The notes below the pieces were generated by a model that saw only the letters and a list, made by a program, of their open reading frames with translations, did not search any database and was not told the DNA's origin. The translations under genes were made by a program, and so were the position numbers. Shown here piece after piece: positions 9,001 to 15,878 of a stretch of 44,423 nt of DNA (the first letter of the stretch is position 1; the number at the start of each line of letters is the position of its first letter). This DNA is from Natrarchaeobius chitinivorans (GTDB lineage: Archaea; Halobacteriota; Halobacteria; Halobacteriales; Natrialbaceae). Where the stretch lies: assembly GCF_003841505.1 (NCBI RefSeq), contig NZ_REGA01000048.1:1-44423 (forward strand). Reading direction: 5' to 3'.

Positions 9001-9155
9001 GAATCGTCGGCGGGCGGCTCTCGTCGATCGGCTCGGTGATCGTTTCGTCGTTTGGTGCGTTGCTAGTCGTCGTCGGGTGGTTACCGATCCCGTGGCCGGC
9101 GATACTCGTGGCGTTCGTCGTCTCGGTGCTGTTCTACGTAGGTGACACCACATGA
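6054..9155 (+). CDS. large secreted beta-propeller/Ig-like surface protein, membrane-anchored (1033 aa)
   Basis: A hydrophobic segment (about 18-45, ending near GVAAAEE) looks like a Sec signal. Residues 55-350 contain repeated blades of the PQQ/quinoprotein-like type (AIDRETGETLW, AFDAATGEEQW, VLDKNSGTL, ADPDTGEVFW). A carboxypeptidase-regulatory-like beta sandwich follows (350-450), then two Ig-like repeats sharing VEFYD/VEFYE and WYAVAS/WYVVAE, a second regulatory-like domain, an acidic linker (DPPDDEDDPEDTPD) and a further beta region. Two or three membrane helices occupy 960-1030. This is the layout of a cell-surface adhesin or viral spike. It is the largest gene of the coupled cluster and the best candidate for host recognition. 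No homologue was identified. Confidence 0.8.
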   Translation: MSGLDIPDLSISSNQIRSIGFAVLLIASVMAGPLVLTGVAATNGVAAAEETNEEEIEMIFATGGEGSIAAIDRETGETLWSDSISGEPVEAGAVSQDGETVYAGDRAGQIVAFDAATGEEQWTFEWDGAEYPWIRTLYPADDELFVGTAGLSGQGTMILSVDKDEQTLNWVSEPYDGAPHEFAMSQGELYTIIGGTRGSPAGQLAHVDQTSGEPHWIKDLDSGSGLGLHVDGEGIYTSSRHSNNVSAFDRESRELQWAFTDLGSSPSALEHRPGSNELFVGDGDDTYVLDKNSGTLQKTYSIGPNAMAFDPTGEVLYAEERGAGNTIVGADPDTGEVFWTNSALDRNVRTISTLPADGPVEVEGQVVDAPVDETGPGPIDPENRTAVPNATVEIWSEDGTELIDSMETNEQGQWATDEITTGDDASIYDTRVYVGGERRWDETSALPAEGDHVWMTVPMSDPELSSPTPSDDFNIPGVTAGTELEVTVTDPDFPSSHVYVEFYDGDDQFIGDDLVFVNESGSSATVSMPWFDANEQGVYEWYAVASDPYLSTNDAETDLNTFEIRDDPPIIYDSTASPDGETVSGDVELSIDVDNPNFPDDDVTVEFYEYDTGDPDVDELIGTDTLESNGTAKTEWPVTDESLEWYVVAESELGHVVFSRIFSFGVAGDLEIRDATSGELIDDRTVKVDVTAPGQSYTTYLTDGVFDIGDLEAHDETVRFDITAMDYYPRTVELRSTVGGVAVYLERGPDWEPDPPDDEDDPEDTPDYEDDENKVLVRFELTDNTGDFPPEDTTLRINDRVDNETRLVHSETFGPINRVDVILNRDERYQLEAASDDGGVRGLGGFTASESEVVPLEIGELSWPIPVEEGYEFDARFDEDTGDLDIRWIDDDELTRPLQITVRDYESGQTVFSDTHPSFLGEYRNQVALETDRTYEVEAIATRDGETIHLTRIIGPTDMDIEPLLGPMAMAGISALAIVVVAGIVGGRLSSIGSVIVSSFGALLVVVGWLPIPWPAILVAFVVSVLFYVGDTT

Positions 9156-9523
9156 TGAGCACCCGCGCGCTGGCCGTGTTCATCGTCTGTCTGGCGGCCA
9201 GCACGGCGTTCGTCTCGGCCATCGGTTTCTCGGACGTCATCGGCGAGACTGAGGTCGGCGTCGAGGAGCGCGTCGGTGAGACCGAGGAGGAGTTGAGAGA
9301 CGTCGCTCCTGAGGACGAAGATCGCTCTAACGACGGGTTGCTGTCGCTCACCTATGGCGCGGTGAGCATCCTTCGTGATGTGGCTGGGATGGTTTTCTTC
9401 CTCCCTCAAGTGTTGCACAACCTCGGGCTACCGATGGCCGCAGCGACGTTCATTTCTGCCCCTGTCTACGTCGTCGTTGGACTATCGCTCGTCGAGTTTG
9501 CTCGAGGTGATCGGCTTCGATGA
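9152..9523 (+). CDS. membrane protein with signal-like N-terminus, 123 aa
   Basis: A hydrophobic N-terminus (3-24) is followed by an acidic stretch (ETEVGVEERVGETEEEL, then DVAPEDEDRS) and two hydrophobic segments (about 66-85 and 90-113), with a short basic end (ARGDRLR). It overlaps both neighbours by 4 nt. The first segment may be cleaved. No family recognised. Confidence 0.65.
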   Translation: MMSTRALAVFIVCLAASTAFVSAIGFSDVIGETEVGVEERVGETEEELRDVAPEDEDRSNDGLLSLTYGAVSILRDVAGMVFFLPQVLHNLGLPMAAATFISAPVYVVVGLSLVEFARGDRLR

Positions 9524-9873
9524 CTGACGAGTACGACGACGTCCCTGGTTCGGATCCAGACACCCTCCCTGACGGAGCCGACGGACTCGAGGGACTGGTA
9601 CAGGGAGAGATTCTCGAGATGATGCTCTCGCCGTATCTGGATACGCTCGGGCCGGTGTTCGCCGTGGTGTTGGTCGCCGGCGTCTTCGCGATGTTGTGGA
9701 TCTGGTCCGGCGATATCTCGCTCCCGATCGTCGTCGGGATTATCCTCTCTGGGTTGATGATCACGATCCTACCGTGGCAGCTCGTCGGGCTGCTCGAGGA
9801 TCTGCTGATCATCGGCATCGCGATCGCACTGTTCTCGGCGTGGTGGATGCGATCGGCAGGTGGGATGCGGTGA
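9520..9873 (+). CDS. membrane protein, 117 aa
   Basis: An acidic disordered N-terminus (1-40) precedes closely packed hydrophobic segments from about 43 to 110, probably three helices. It is coupled to both neighbours by 4-nt overlaps. No family recognised. Confidence 0.65.
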   Translation: MTDEYDDVPGSDPDTLPDGADGLEGLVQGEILEMMLSPYLDTLGPVFAVVLVAGVFAMLWIWSGDISLPIVVGIILSGLMITILPWQLVGLLEDLLIIGIAIALFSAWWMRSAGGMR

Positions 9874-10238
9874 CGGCTGTACACCGGCCAGTTCGAATCA
9901 GCGTTGGCTGTCTCCGGATCGTTTCTGTGTTTCTGTTGTTCCCGTGGATCCTCTTACACGAGCTGGCCCATGTTGTCGCGGCGCTCCCCTGGAGTACCCA
10001 GCAGTCGATCACGGTGTTCCCGCCTCGAGCCTCAATCTCGTTCGAGCACTCGAGTCAGGGGGCAATGTTGGTGGTCGGTCTCGCCCCGACAATCGCCGGA
10101 TACGTGCTCGCACTGAACGTCTTATCTACGGTCGGGTGGCCGCCCTGGTTCGGCGTGATCGATGTCTACCTACTGTTGGGGTGGATCGTTCTTTCGACGC
10201 CGAGCCCCCAGGATATCACGGCGTTCCGGCAGGTATAG
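9870..10238 (+). CDS. small membrane metalloprotease-like protein (HELAH motif)
   Basis: A 122-residue protein with GTG start. The second hydrophobic segment carries HELAH (residues 30-34), matching the HExxH zinc motif, embedded in a membrane helix as in site-2 proteases (MEROPS M50). Near the C-terminus PSPQD (111-115) could supply the third zinc ligand, as the NPxxxxD motif does in M50. The protein is much shorter than ordinary M50 enzymes. It is the last gene of the coupled envelope cluster, so a natural substrate would be one of the cluster's membrane proteins. The motif is visible; activity and substrate are inferred. Confidence 0.65.
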   Translation: MTAVHRPVRISVGCLRIVSVFLLFPWILLHELAHVVAALPWSTQQSITVFPPRASISFEHSSQGAMLVVGLAPTIAGYVLALNVLSTVGWPPWFGVIDVYLLLGWIVLSTPSPQDITAFRQV

Positions 10239-10385
10239 CTACAATTGGGGTGGGGCCGTGTGATCGATGTGAGAGTCCGGCGATCGACTCGAGCACGACG
10301 GACACTCGTAGACGTTGCCTTGGTCTCCAAAAACCCGGACGTACTGTCGTGAGACGTGTGATCCACAGGATCGGCAGGTTCCCAT
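10239..10385 (-). CDS. small four-cysteine zinc protein, 48 aa (DUF7563-like)
   Basis: The translation has CRSCGSHV at residues 4-11 and CPSC at 28-31, separated by RQYVRVFGDQGNVYE. This is the haloarchaeal small zinc-ribbon family with the CxxCGSHV and FGD signatures; the N-terminus of the gene at 29374 carries the same signature. The gene is convergent with the metalloprotease-like gene, whose stop directly abuts this stop. Such proteins are common in haloarchaeal mobile elements; molecular function is unknown. Confidence 0.75.
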   Translation of the reverse strand: MGTCRSCGSHVSRQYVRVFGDQGNVYECPSCSSRSPDSHIDHTAPPQL

Positions 10386-10435
10386 ACTGAAAACCCACCA
10401 AGCGGTCGCATTACCTTCAGGATTCTATGACTGTT

Positions 10436-10477
10436 CTCTATGATAGCTACATAGATCCGTAGATTTATCACATAGAG
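10436..10477. promoter_or_regulatory. promoter with flanking inverted repeat before the AbrB-type gene
   Basis: CTCTATG (10436-10442) and CATAGAG (10471-10477) are inverted copies flanking a TATA-like ATTTATCA near 10462-10469, about 26-33 nt before the ATG at 10495. Inverted repeats around a TATA box suit repression, perhaps by the AbrB-type product itself. Inference. Confidence 0.4.
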
Positions 10478-10494
10478 ACGAAACGGCCCGTTCG

Positions 10495-10677
10495 ATGCCG
10501 ATCTACGAACGTTATATCGGAACGACAACTGCACAGGGACGGGAAGCGGATGAAACCGTGACGACGACGATCCCGAAACCGGTCGCCGAAGAACTTGGGA
10601 TCGAAGCGGGGACGCCCGTACTCTGGGATTGCGAGGAGGGGAGTGAGACAGCCCAAATCAAAAATCCAGTGGAATAG
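10495..10677 (+). CDS. AbrB/SpoVT-type DNA-binding protein, 60 aa
   Basis: The central region (TVTTTIPKPVAEELGIEAGTP, split here as TVTTTIPKPV and AEELGIEAGTPV) fits the swapped-hairpin AbrB fold found in transition-state regulators and VapB/MazE antitoxins. No toxin gene accompanies it, so it is more likely a standalone regulator. The start is supported by a TATA-like box at leaderless distance. It lies just outside the envelope cluster and may regulate it. Confidence 0.65.
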   Translation: MPIYERYIGTTTAQGREADETVTTTIPKPVAEELGIEAGTPVLWDCEEGSETAQIKNPVE

Positions 10678-10850
10678 TATTTTTGGTGTCCGATTTCCGC
10701 CAAAGTCGAGCAACGTTCACTACAGGTGGAGTACATACCATTCGGCAAAAGCCATACGCATATTGATTGGTTTCGTTATTCGATCTGTTACCCGTTTTGT
10801 CACACCTACCACGATATAAGTGTCTACGAGTGGAAATTTATTTGTTAACA

Positions 10851-11252
10851 ATGGGGGAGAAACATCAGAAGAACGGTCAACAAGTTAGCGAGAGATGGAA
10901 CATGGTTTTCAAAGCCCTCTCGTCCGAGCCACGTCGCCAAATCATCGTTTCTCTTTTGGATACTGGACCAGATCAATCAGTTCCATTGCCCGAGAGTGCA
11001 ATGATGCCTAACGTTATACCCGACTCGGAAGTTCTTCGTCAAGAGTTACACCACCACCATCTGCCGATGTTAGTAGATTTGGGATTCATCACATGGGAAA
11101 CAGAGCCATTGGTCGCCTCTCGTGGTTCAGAGTTTGATGAAGTAGCGGTGATTTTCGAAGCACTCCACGCGGAAGCAACCAGCATTCCCGATTCATTAAT
11201 AATTGGCTGCCGCCGACTTGAGGAGGAACAGCAGAAGAACATCAACTTATAG
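10851..11252 (+). CDS. DUF7344-like winged-helix regulator
   Basis: A 133-residue protein. The segment FKALSSEPRRQIIVSLLD matches the opening helix of haloarchaeal DUF7344/ArsR-like winged helices, and LHHHHLPMLVDLGFITWE matches the following recognition helix and wing. GATATAAG near 10811 and an AT-rich stretch at 10828-10840 provide a promoter. The ATG at 10851 (MGEKHQ) is preferred over upstream codons in AT-rich DNA. An IS66-type element is inserted exactly at the stop codon, leaving the coding region intact but probably cutting off any terminator. Confidence 0.75.
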   Translation: MGEKHQKNGQQVSERWNMVFKALSSEPRRQIIVSLLDTGPDQSVPLPESAMMPNVIPDSEVLRQELHHHHLPMLVDLGFITWETEPLVASRGSEFDEVAVIFEALHAEATSIPDSLIIGCRRLEEEQQKNINL

Positions 11253-11266
11253 TTACTTGTATGAGT

Positions 11267-12736
11267 TTACCCCGAAGTCTCGACAGCCGGTACAGCGTGA
11301 GCCCGTGAGATCATCTCATTGTTGCTGACGACTCGGCGAAGTTCTTCGTAGGGATTGCGTCCCTGCTGGCGCCATGTCGCCAGCAGGGACAAGATCGTCT
11401 CGTGAACGAACATACCTCGATCGTTCCGGAGTGTCCCGATGATTTTCCGGAGAACGACTGGTTCACGAAGTGCATTCTCAGCTGCGTTGTTCGTCGGGGA
11501 GACCGCTGGCTCACCGACGAAGGTGAGCCAGTGGTCAATCCCTCCTTCGATCTTCCCGAGTAGTGTTGCCACTGCCTCGTCGGTTACTGACCGCTCAACG
11601 AGCGATCTAAGCCCGTTCTGGCATGATCGGTGCATCTGTGCTCTCTCACGAGGACTCGGGTCGGTCTCCAGCCACGACTGGAGACCGACAAACATCTGTT
11701 TGAGATACCGGTGAACCGGCTCTGCCTCCTCGTGGTCATTAGCAGCGTCTTCGGCTTCCCGGAGAAGATGTGCCCAGCACCGCTGTAAATTACTGCTGAA
11801 CGCTGGATACGCCGTCCACCCATCGCAGATGACCGTTCCCGCGAAGTCCTCGCCGAGGACTTCCGCGGGAACATCACTCCCACGACTCTCTCTAACGGCG
11901 TATAGCGTGTGTTCGCTCGTTCGAAACGTCCAGATCCACGCTTGCTCACCCTCACGTTTGATACCGGTTTCGTCGACGTGAACGATCTCTGCTTGCTGAA
12001 TCTGTCTTCGAATCTGTTCGTATTCGCAGCGACCGGCGCGCGCAGCGCGCTCGGTCGCGTGCCACGCGGACGCACCCGAGAGTTCTAATCCATGCAGTTG
12101 CTCGAAGCGATCAGCTATTTTCCGGTAGGGAAGGCGGTGATCGTACCGAGAAAGTGCTGCTTGAGAGATGACGTTCACCCCGAACTGCCCCTCATCGGGG
12201 CAGTCGGGGTGTGTAGCAACGGTTTCTGTTCCACAAGAGTCGCACTGGTAGCAGTGGCGGTTGTACTGGGTGACTTCAGGAGGCTGCGGATCAGGAACCT
12301 CCTCGACGAGTCGGGGGCTGACGCCCACCGACTCGTCGAAGTGGTCGCCACACTCGGGACAACAGTCACGGGTGACTTCGATCTCTTTGTCGGGGTCAGC
12401 TGTTACACGCCACTCTGGATCATGACCGTCCTTCCGTCCGGGAGTGCCGCCGTCGGTTCGAACATTCTCGTCTTCGTGGTCCTGCGATGTCGGGGACTCG
12501 TCAGTCCCCGACCGTCGCTTACTGGGCGGTGTATGCGGATTTTCGTATTTGCGAAGACGTGTTTCGAGTTCTTCTATCCGCTCGTCCTTCTGGTCAAGTT
12601 GCTCTTGCAACTGATCGATCTTCTTGTCCTTCCGCTTGTTTTCTTGCTCAAGTTCTTCGACCCGCTGCTCAAGCTGAAGCAACCGAGAAAAGAGCTCTTC
12701 TTTGGTGAAATCGTCTGCGTTCACAGACTCCACCAA
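11267..12736 (-). CDS. IS66-family transposase
   Basis: A 489-residue DDE transposase. An N-terminal leucine-zipper-like coiled coil (about 12-65) is followed by a linker, the IS66 zinc finger (CPEC near 126-129 and CYQCDSC near 162-168), and the catalytic core with D255 (HVDETG), D305 (CDGW) and E420 (NNAAEN). The start is TTG at 12736 or GTG at 12733. The stop lies inside the left terminal repeat. The coding sequence contains at least eight strong inverted repeats, annotated separately. No frameshift is seen, so the enzyme may be active. Confidence 0.92.
   Translation of the reverse strand: MVESVNADDFTKEELFSRLLQLEQRVEELEQENKRKDKKIDQLQEQLDQKDERIEELETRLRKYENPHTPPSKRRSGTDESPTSQDHEDENVRTDGGTPGRKDGHDPEWRVTADPDKEIEVTRDCCPECGDHFDESVGVSPRLVEEVPDPQPPEVTQYNRHCYQCDSCGTETVATHPDCPDEGQFGVNVISQAALSRYDHRLPYRKIADRFEQLHGLELSGASAWHATERAARAGRCEYEQIRRQIQQAEIVHVDETGIKREGEQAWIWTFRTSEHTLYAVRESRGSDVPAEVLGEDFAGTVICDGWTAYPAFSSNLQRCWAHLLREAEDAANDHEEAEPVHRYLKQMFVGLQSWLETDPSPRERAQMHRSCQNGLRSLVERSVTDEAVATLLGKIEGGIDHWLTFVGEPAVSPTNNAAENALREPVVLRKIIGTLRNDRGMFVHETILSLLATWRQQGRNPYEELRRVVSNNEMISRAHAVPAVETSG
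11359..12512. repeat. series of eight strong hairpins inside the IS66 transposase gene
   Basis: Inverted repeats lie at 11359-11390 (13 bp perfect, loop 6), 11501-11536 (15 bp, one G-T), 11660-11689 (12 bp perfect, loop 6), 11835-11872 (17 bp, one bulge), 12029-12058 (7+6 bp), 12184-12204 (8 bp perfect), 12303-12339 (12+4 bp, one bulge) and 12489-12512 (10 bp perfect, loop 4). They recur every 100-200 bp within sense codons. Neighbouring host genes show nothing comparable by eye. A ninth hairpin (12760-12788) lies upstream of the start. Function unknown. Confidence 0.8.
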
Positions 12737-13024
12737 CCAGGTATGACAGCAGAGGCAACGGGATGGACTCCGCTGCGGAGCCCATCCCTGAGAGTCGTAT
12801 CCGATGTCTGCTGCCTGTTCATATCGCGTCCGTTGAACGCTTCCTACGAGACAGTACCGAAATCAGCTCGGGCTAAACACATACAGTTACTTCAAAAGAA
12901 AATCTGCAGAGATCGTTACCGCTTAGTACTGGTGGAAGATGGTTCACCAACCGTGTTTCTCAGATTATCACAGCCAATAATATTGGGAAGAAACCCAAAA
13001 AGCTCTGACCTAATTTAGGAACAT

Positions 13025-13182
13025 ATGACTTTTCAAAATCAACAGAAGGTAGTCGCGGATGGCGGGTCCGCGATTGTTGTAGAAAGACAACCAAGTGAAT
13101 CCGCGGTACAGGCTGTAGTTCGAGGAGTCGCTGCTGCACAAGGAACTCCCGAATGTGACCTTGACCCGTTATACAATACAGT
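13025..13182 (+). pseudogene. HalOD1-domain gene truncated by an insertion
   Basis: After an ATG at 13025, the translation SAVQAVVRGVAAAQG followed by CDLDPLYNTV matches the N-terminal half of the haloarchaeal HalOD1 output domain. The match stops where the IS4-like transposase element begins. The frame runs on into the insertion for about 30 foreign codons. The missing C-terminal half is not found on the right side of the insertion (15131-15270), so flanking DNA has probably been lost. HalOD1 proteins are small signalling outputs often linked to response regulators; this copy should be inactive. Confidence 0.7.
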
Positions 13183-15132
13183 CCTCGGTAATTGGGCCTC
13201 AATTCTCAAATTCAGGATGACCGTCCAAGAGGAACGGATAGCCGTCACCGAACACCTCTCGAACGATGTTACTTCGAACTGATAGATCACGAACTTCTCC
13301 GATGTCGATTTCCTCCATGTCGAGCAGCATAGCGACCATGAACTGATTGGCTGTAAACCGGTATCGGCCCTGGTCGTCTTTTACTGGGCGGTCGTTCTCA
13401 ACGGCGTACTTCACGTTCGACGCCATCCACATCGCGTTGTAGATGAACGCCATGTTGGCGATAAACTCCCGCTGACTCCGTAGTTCGCTCGCAGACTTTG
13501 CGGTAAAATCGTGCTTCATCAGCCGATAGGAGGTCTCCACAGCCCATCTTTGCCGATATCGCCGCCCGATTTCCAACCCGTCGAATTTCTCAGGATCGAG
13601 GTTCGTGTAGTAGACTTCCCAATTGCCCTTGTCCTCGGTTCCGGTTTCTGCTCGGGAGATTCGCTTCTTGGAGGGCATCGTTATGAGCCACGACTTAGCC
13701 TCACTTTCCGGCACAACCTCACCGAGTCGGACGTCGTACCCGGTCGCGTTGTAGTCCATGTCATAGAGGACGCCAGCCTCTTTCAGGTCATCGACGATGG
13801 ATGGCATCCGGCCGCGCAGCCGGCTGATGAAGCTCAGGCCGTGGTCTTCCAGACACTCATGCATTCCGCGCCCGTAGAACCCGCCGTCCATACAGACGAT
13901 GTTGGGCTCGACGTAGTGCTTCGCGTACGTGAGCATCTCGTCTATCTGGTGTTCGATGCTCCTGCGGCGCTGGATACTCTTCGCGGCCAGTGTGACAGGA
14001 ATCTCTACGTTGGCGAGACTCACAGACGCAATCTGGAACGCAAAGGTGCTCCCCGCCTTTTGATCAACTCCTTCGACGCCGATAGGCTGGTCCTCGTGCG
14101 GGATGTCGTCGCGGTCGAGCCGCTTCCCATTTTTCTCCTTTTCCGTCGAGTGTCGCCCGTACCACATCAGGTTAGTCAGGTCCATAGCGAGGTCGGACCT
14201 ATTCGGGAGATACCCGTACTCGTCGAGGACCATGATCAGTCGCTCCAGAGCGGCGAGGTACATCTTCCGCAATTCGAAAATGTCGTACTCGCGGATTTGG
14301 TTCCAGAGCGCTTTGAACCCTGGTGAGTCCCGGTAGTAGAAGTACGGGAGGAACCGGAGCGAGGCCTCGGCATCGTTCGGATGGATGTTGCACAGTCCGG
14401 CGATTTCCATCAGCTTAAACAACTGCCACTTCGGGTACGTGATCCTGGACTCGTCCCGGTCCAACTGGATGAACTGGTACGCGAGTTTTCGCATCTCCCG
14501 AGAGATGAGTACCAGATCCGGTTCGCCCCGACCGTCTGCGGTCGCCTCGGAGAGTGTGATGATCTCCTCGTTGTCATCCAGCTGCTCAACGATCTCCCGG
14601 AGGGGATGGCTGACGTCAGCGCCGATCTGCGCTTCCACCTTCTCGCTGATTCTCTCGATTGTGTTCTCGGTGATGGTATCATTGAGCCCAAGGTGTTCCG
14701 CAGCGCCGTCTTTGAGTTCGTCCTCGATGACGTAGTCTTTCGAGGAACTGAGCGCGCGGTACAAGAACAGTCGGGCGGCATCTTCTTCGTCGAGCTTGTA
14801 CCACTTCCTTTCGAGGTTCCAGAACGGCACGTTCCCCGTGTAGAGGTCGAGTTTTCCGACCGCCTCCTCGGGAGAGAGGCCTTGATCGAAGTAACGAAGG
14901 AGTTGTGTCTCTAGGTCGAGGTTGCCCTCTATCTGTGTGATGAGAGACGGTCCAGAACTGGATTCGGAAGTATCGAAGTCATCGATAGAGAGGTCGTCAA
15001 GGTCGTTGTCGTTCTCGTTTGAGCCGTCCGGTGGCTCCAGAAAGCGGCGAGGTGTTCGCCCGTCGATGTCGGGTTCCCGCGACACGTTTCCAGACAATAC
15101 AGAAGATTGGTACTTAAATTACCCGTAGGATA
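13180..15132. mobile_element. IS4-superfamily-like element interrupting the HalOD1 gene
   Basis: The transposase gene is bracketed by short imperfect inverted sequences: TCCTCGGTAATT from 13182 on the left and TCCTACGGGTAATT read inward from about 15130 on the right. The match needs a one- or two-base gap. No target duplication could be found, so the exact ends are uncertain. The break in the HalOD1 reading frame near 13180 supports the left boundary. Confidence 0.55.
13199..15097 (-). CDS. DDE transposase, IS4 superfamily type (632 aa)
   Basis: The C-terminal third has YRQRWAVETSYRLMK, the Y-R-E-K signature of IS4-superfamily transposases, with its catalytic Glu. An upstream MDGGFYGRGM provides a catalytic Asp after an NIVC strand. 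The first 290 residues form an acidic helical extension, making it longer than typical IS4 members (about 400 residues), so it belongs to a larger-transposase group that I cannot name. No internal stop is seen. The acidic composition matches a long-term haloarchaeal resident. Confidence 0.8.
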   Translation of the reverse strand: MSGNVSREPDIDGRTPRRFLEPPDGSNENDNDLDDLSIDDFDTSESSSGPSLITQIEGNLDLETQLLRYFDQGLSPEEAVGKLDLYTGNVPFWNLERKWYKLDEEDAARLFLYRALSSSKDYVIEDELKDGAAEHLGLNDTITENTIERISEKVEAQIGADVSHPLREIVEQLDDNEEIITLSEATADGRGEPDLVLISREMRKLAYQFIQLDRDESRITYPKWQLFKLMEIAGLCNIHPNDAEASLRFLPYFYYRDSPGFKALWNQIREYDIFELRKMYLAALERLIMVLDEYGYLPNRSDLAMDLTNLMWYGRHSTEKEKNGKRLDRDDIPHEDQPIGVEGVDQKAGSTFAFQIASVSLANVEIPVTLAAKSIQRRRSIEHQIDEMLTYAKHYVEPNIVCMDGGFYGRGMHECLEDHGLSFISRLRGRMPSIVDDLKEAGVLYDMDYNATGYDVRLGEVVPESEAKSWLITMPSKKRISRAETGTEDKGNWEVYYTNLDPEKFDGLEIGRRYRQRWAVETSYRLMKHDFTAKSASELRSQREFIANMAFIYNAMWMASNVKYAVENDRPVKDDQGRYRFTANQFMVAMLLDMEEIDIGEVRDLSVRSNIVREVFGDGYPFLLDGHPEFEN

Positions 15133-15273
15133 GCACTCAGGACCGTCGGCGCTTGGCCATCTCTACGACATAAGACCACGACGAGAGTCCACCCGGGGGA
15201 CTTATTCCCTAGATCACCACGAAGAGTGCAGCGGGTCGGAAGCTTAGCTTTCAACCGTCGTTACTCACGACAG

Positions 15274-15615
15274 TCACAGCCAGTCGTCGGGTAGCTCATC
15301 GGCGTGGTTCTGCATTAACTCCAGCAGTGGTCGAATCTCGTCGAATTTGGGACCCTTCCGTATCGAGTTTGTGTCCCGATCCCACTCGATGAATCCTGAT
15401 TCTTCGAGCTTTGGAAGGTGCGTATGCGTCATGTGAATCCGAAGCGTTTCCAGGTCCTCATCTGCGAGTTTAATGTCCGAAGGAATTTTTGGGTCATCGG
15501 CATCCTGCGGATTGTGTTCTAGCAGCGCGACGAGCACGCGGCGACGATACTGGTTTTCTAAGACGTTTAAAATGGTGTCCATCGACAGGGGTGAAGGTCT
15601 CATTTGGGCCGTCAT
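15274..15615 (-). CDS. DUF7344-like winged-helix regulator
   Basis: A 113-residue protein. TILNVLENQYRRRVLVALLE is followed by MTHTHLPKLEESGFIEWD, the typical helix and wing of haloarchaeal DUF7344 regulators. It overlaps the upstream gene by 4 nt (ATGA at 15612-15615), forming a two-gene unit of related proteins. Target genes are unknown; the Bat-type regulator lies downstream in the same orientation. Confidence 0.75.
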   Translation of the reverse strand: MTAQMRPSPLSMDTILNVLENQYRRRVLVALLEHNPQDADDPKIPSDIKLADEDLETLRIHMTHTHLPKLEESGFIEWDRDTNSIRKGPKFDEIRPLLELMQNHADELPDDWL

Positions 15616-15878
15616 TGTCTGGAGGCCTCCTTGTTGCGTCCCTCAGCTCTAACGGTACCGGCGGTCGCAAGCGGTGAGCGATCCGATGCGACCCGTGCTG
15701 TAAGTGCATCGACCGAGATCGGTTCGTCCTGCTTCAGGAGCTGGAATAATATTCGTCGGTTGTTCCGGTGACTCAGAACGTTGAGTACTCCCGATAGTCC
15801 AGCTGGCACGTCCGTGTGGGGAGAAAGCTCTCCTGATTCGTGTTCGCCAGTACTGCGCTCCTCTTGGTTGCAGACCAT
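15612..15878 (-). CDS. short DUF7344-like protein
   Basis: From the ATG at 15878 it has 88 residues. LSGVLNVLSHRNNRRILFQLL matches the first helices of DUF7344 proteins, and EPISVDALTARV continues the fold. The recognition wing present in its downstream partner is missing; the last 25 residues (from RSPLATAGTV) look unrelated. It may be a shortened paralogue or have lost its 3' end by frameshift. It is coupled to the next gene by ATGA. Confidence 0.6.
   Translation of the reverse strand: MVCNQEERSTGEHESGELSPHTDVPAGLSGVLNVLSHRNNRRILFQLLKQDEPISVDALTARVASDRSPLATAGTVRAEGRNKEASRQ

Larger units (their letters stand above)
11259..12885. mobile_element. IS66-type insertion sequence, 1627 bp, with 8-bp target duplication
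   Basis: The ends are imperfect 17-bp inverted repeats: GTATGAGTTTACCCCGA at 11259-11275 and, on the other strand, GTATGTGTTTAGCCCGA at 12885-12869 (two mismatches). They are flanked by identical AGTTACTT at 11251-11258 and 12886-12893, the 8-bp duplication expected for IS66. The element carries a single transposase gene on the minus strand, without the accessory tnpA/tnpB genes of bacterial members. Intact ends and duplication suggest a recent insertion. Confidence 0.9.

Noticed and set aside
12092-13018. A long plus-strand open frame opposite the IS66 transposase
   Set aside because: It is the antisense of a well-supported transposase with active-site residues; the antisense frame has unusual composition and no motif.
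13511-14914. Plus-strand open frames opposite the IS4-like transposase
   Set aside because: They are shadow frames of the transposase gene, without recognisable domains.
13180-15132. A target-site duplication for the IS4-like element
   Set aside because: No matching direct repeats could be found at any plausible end positions.
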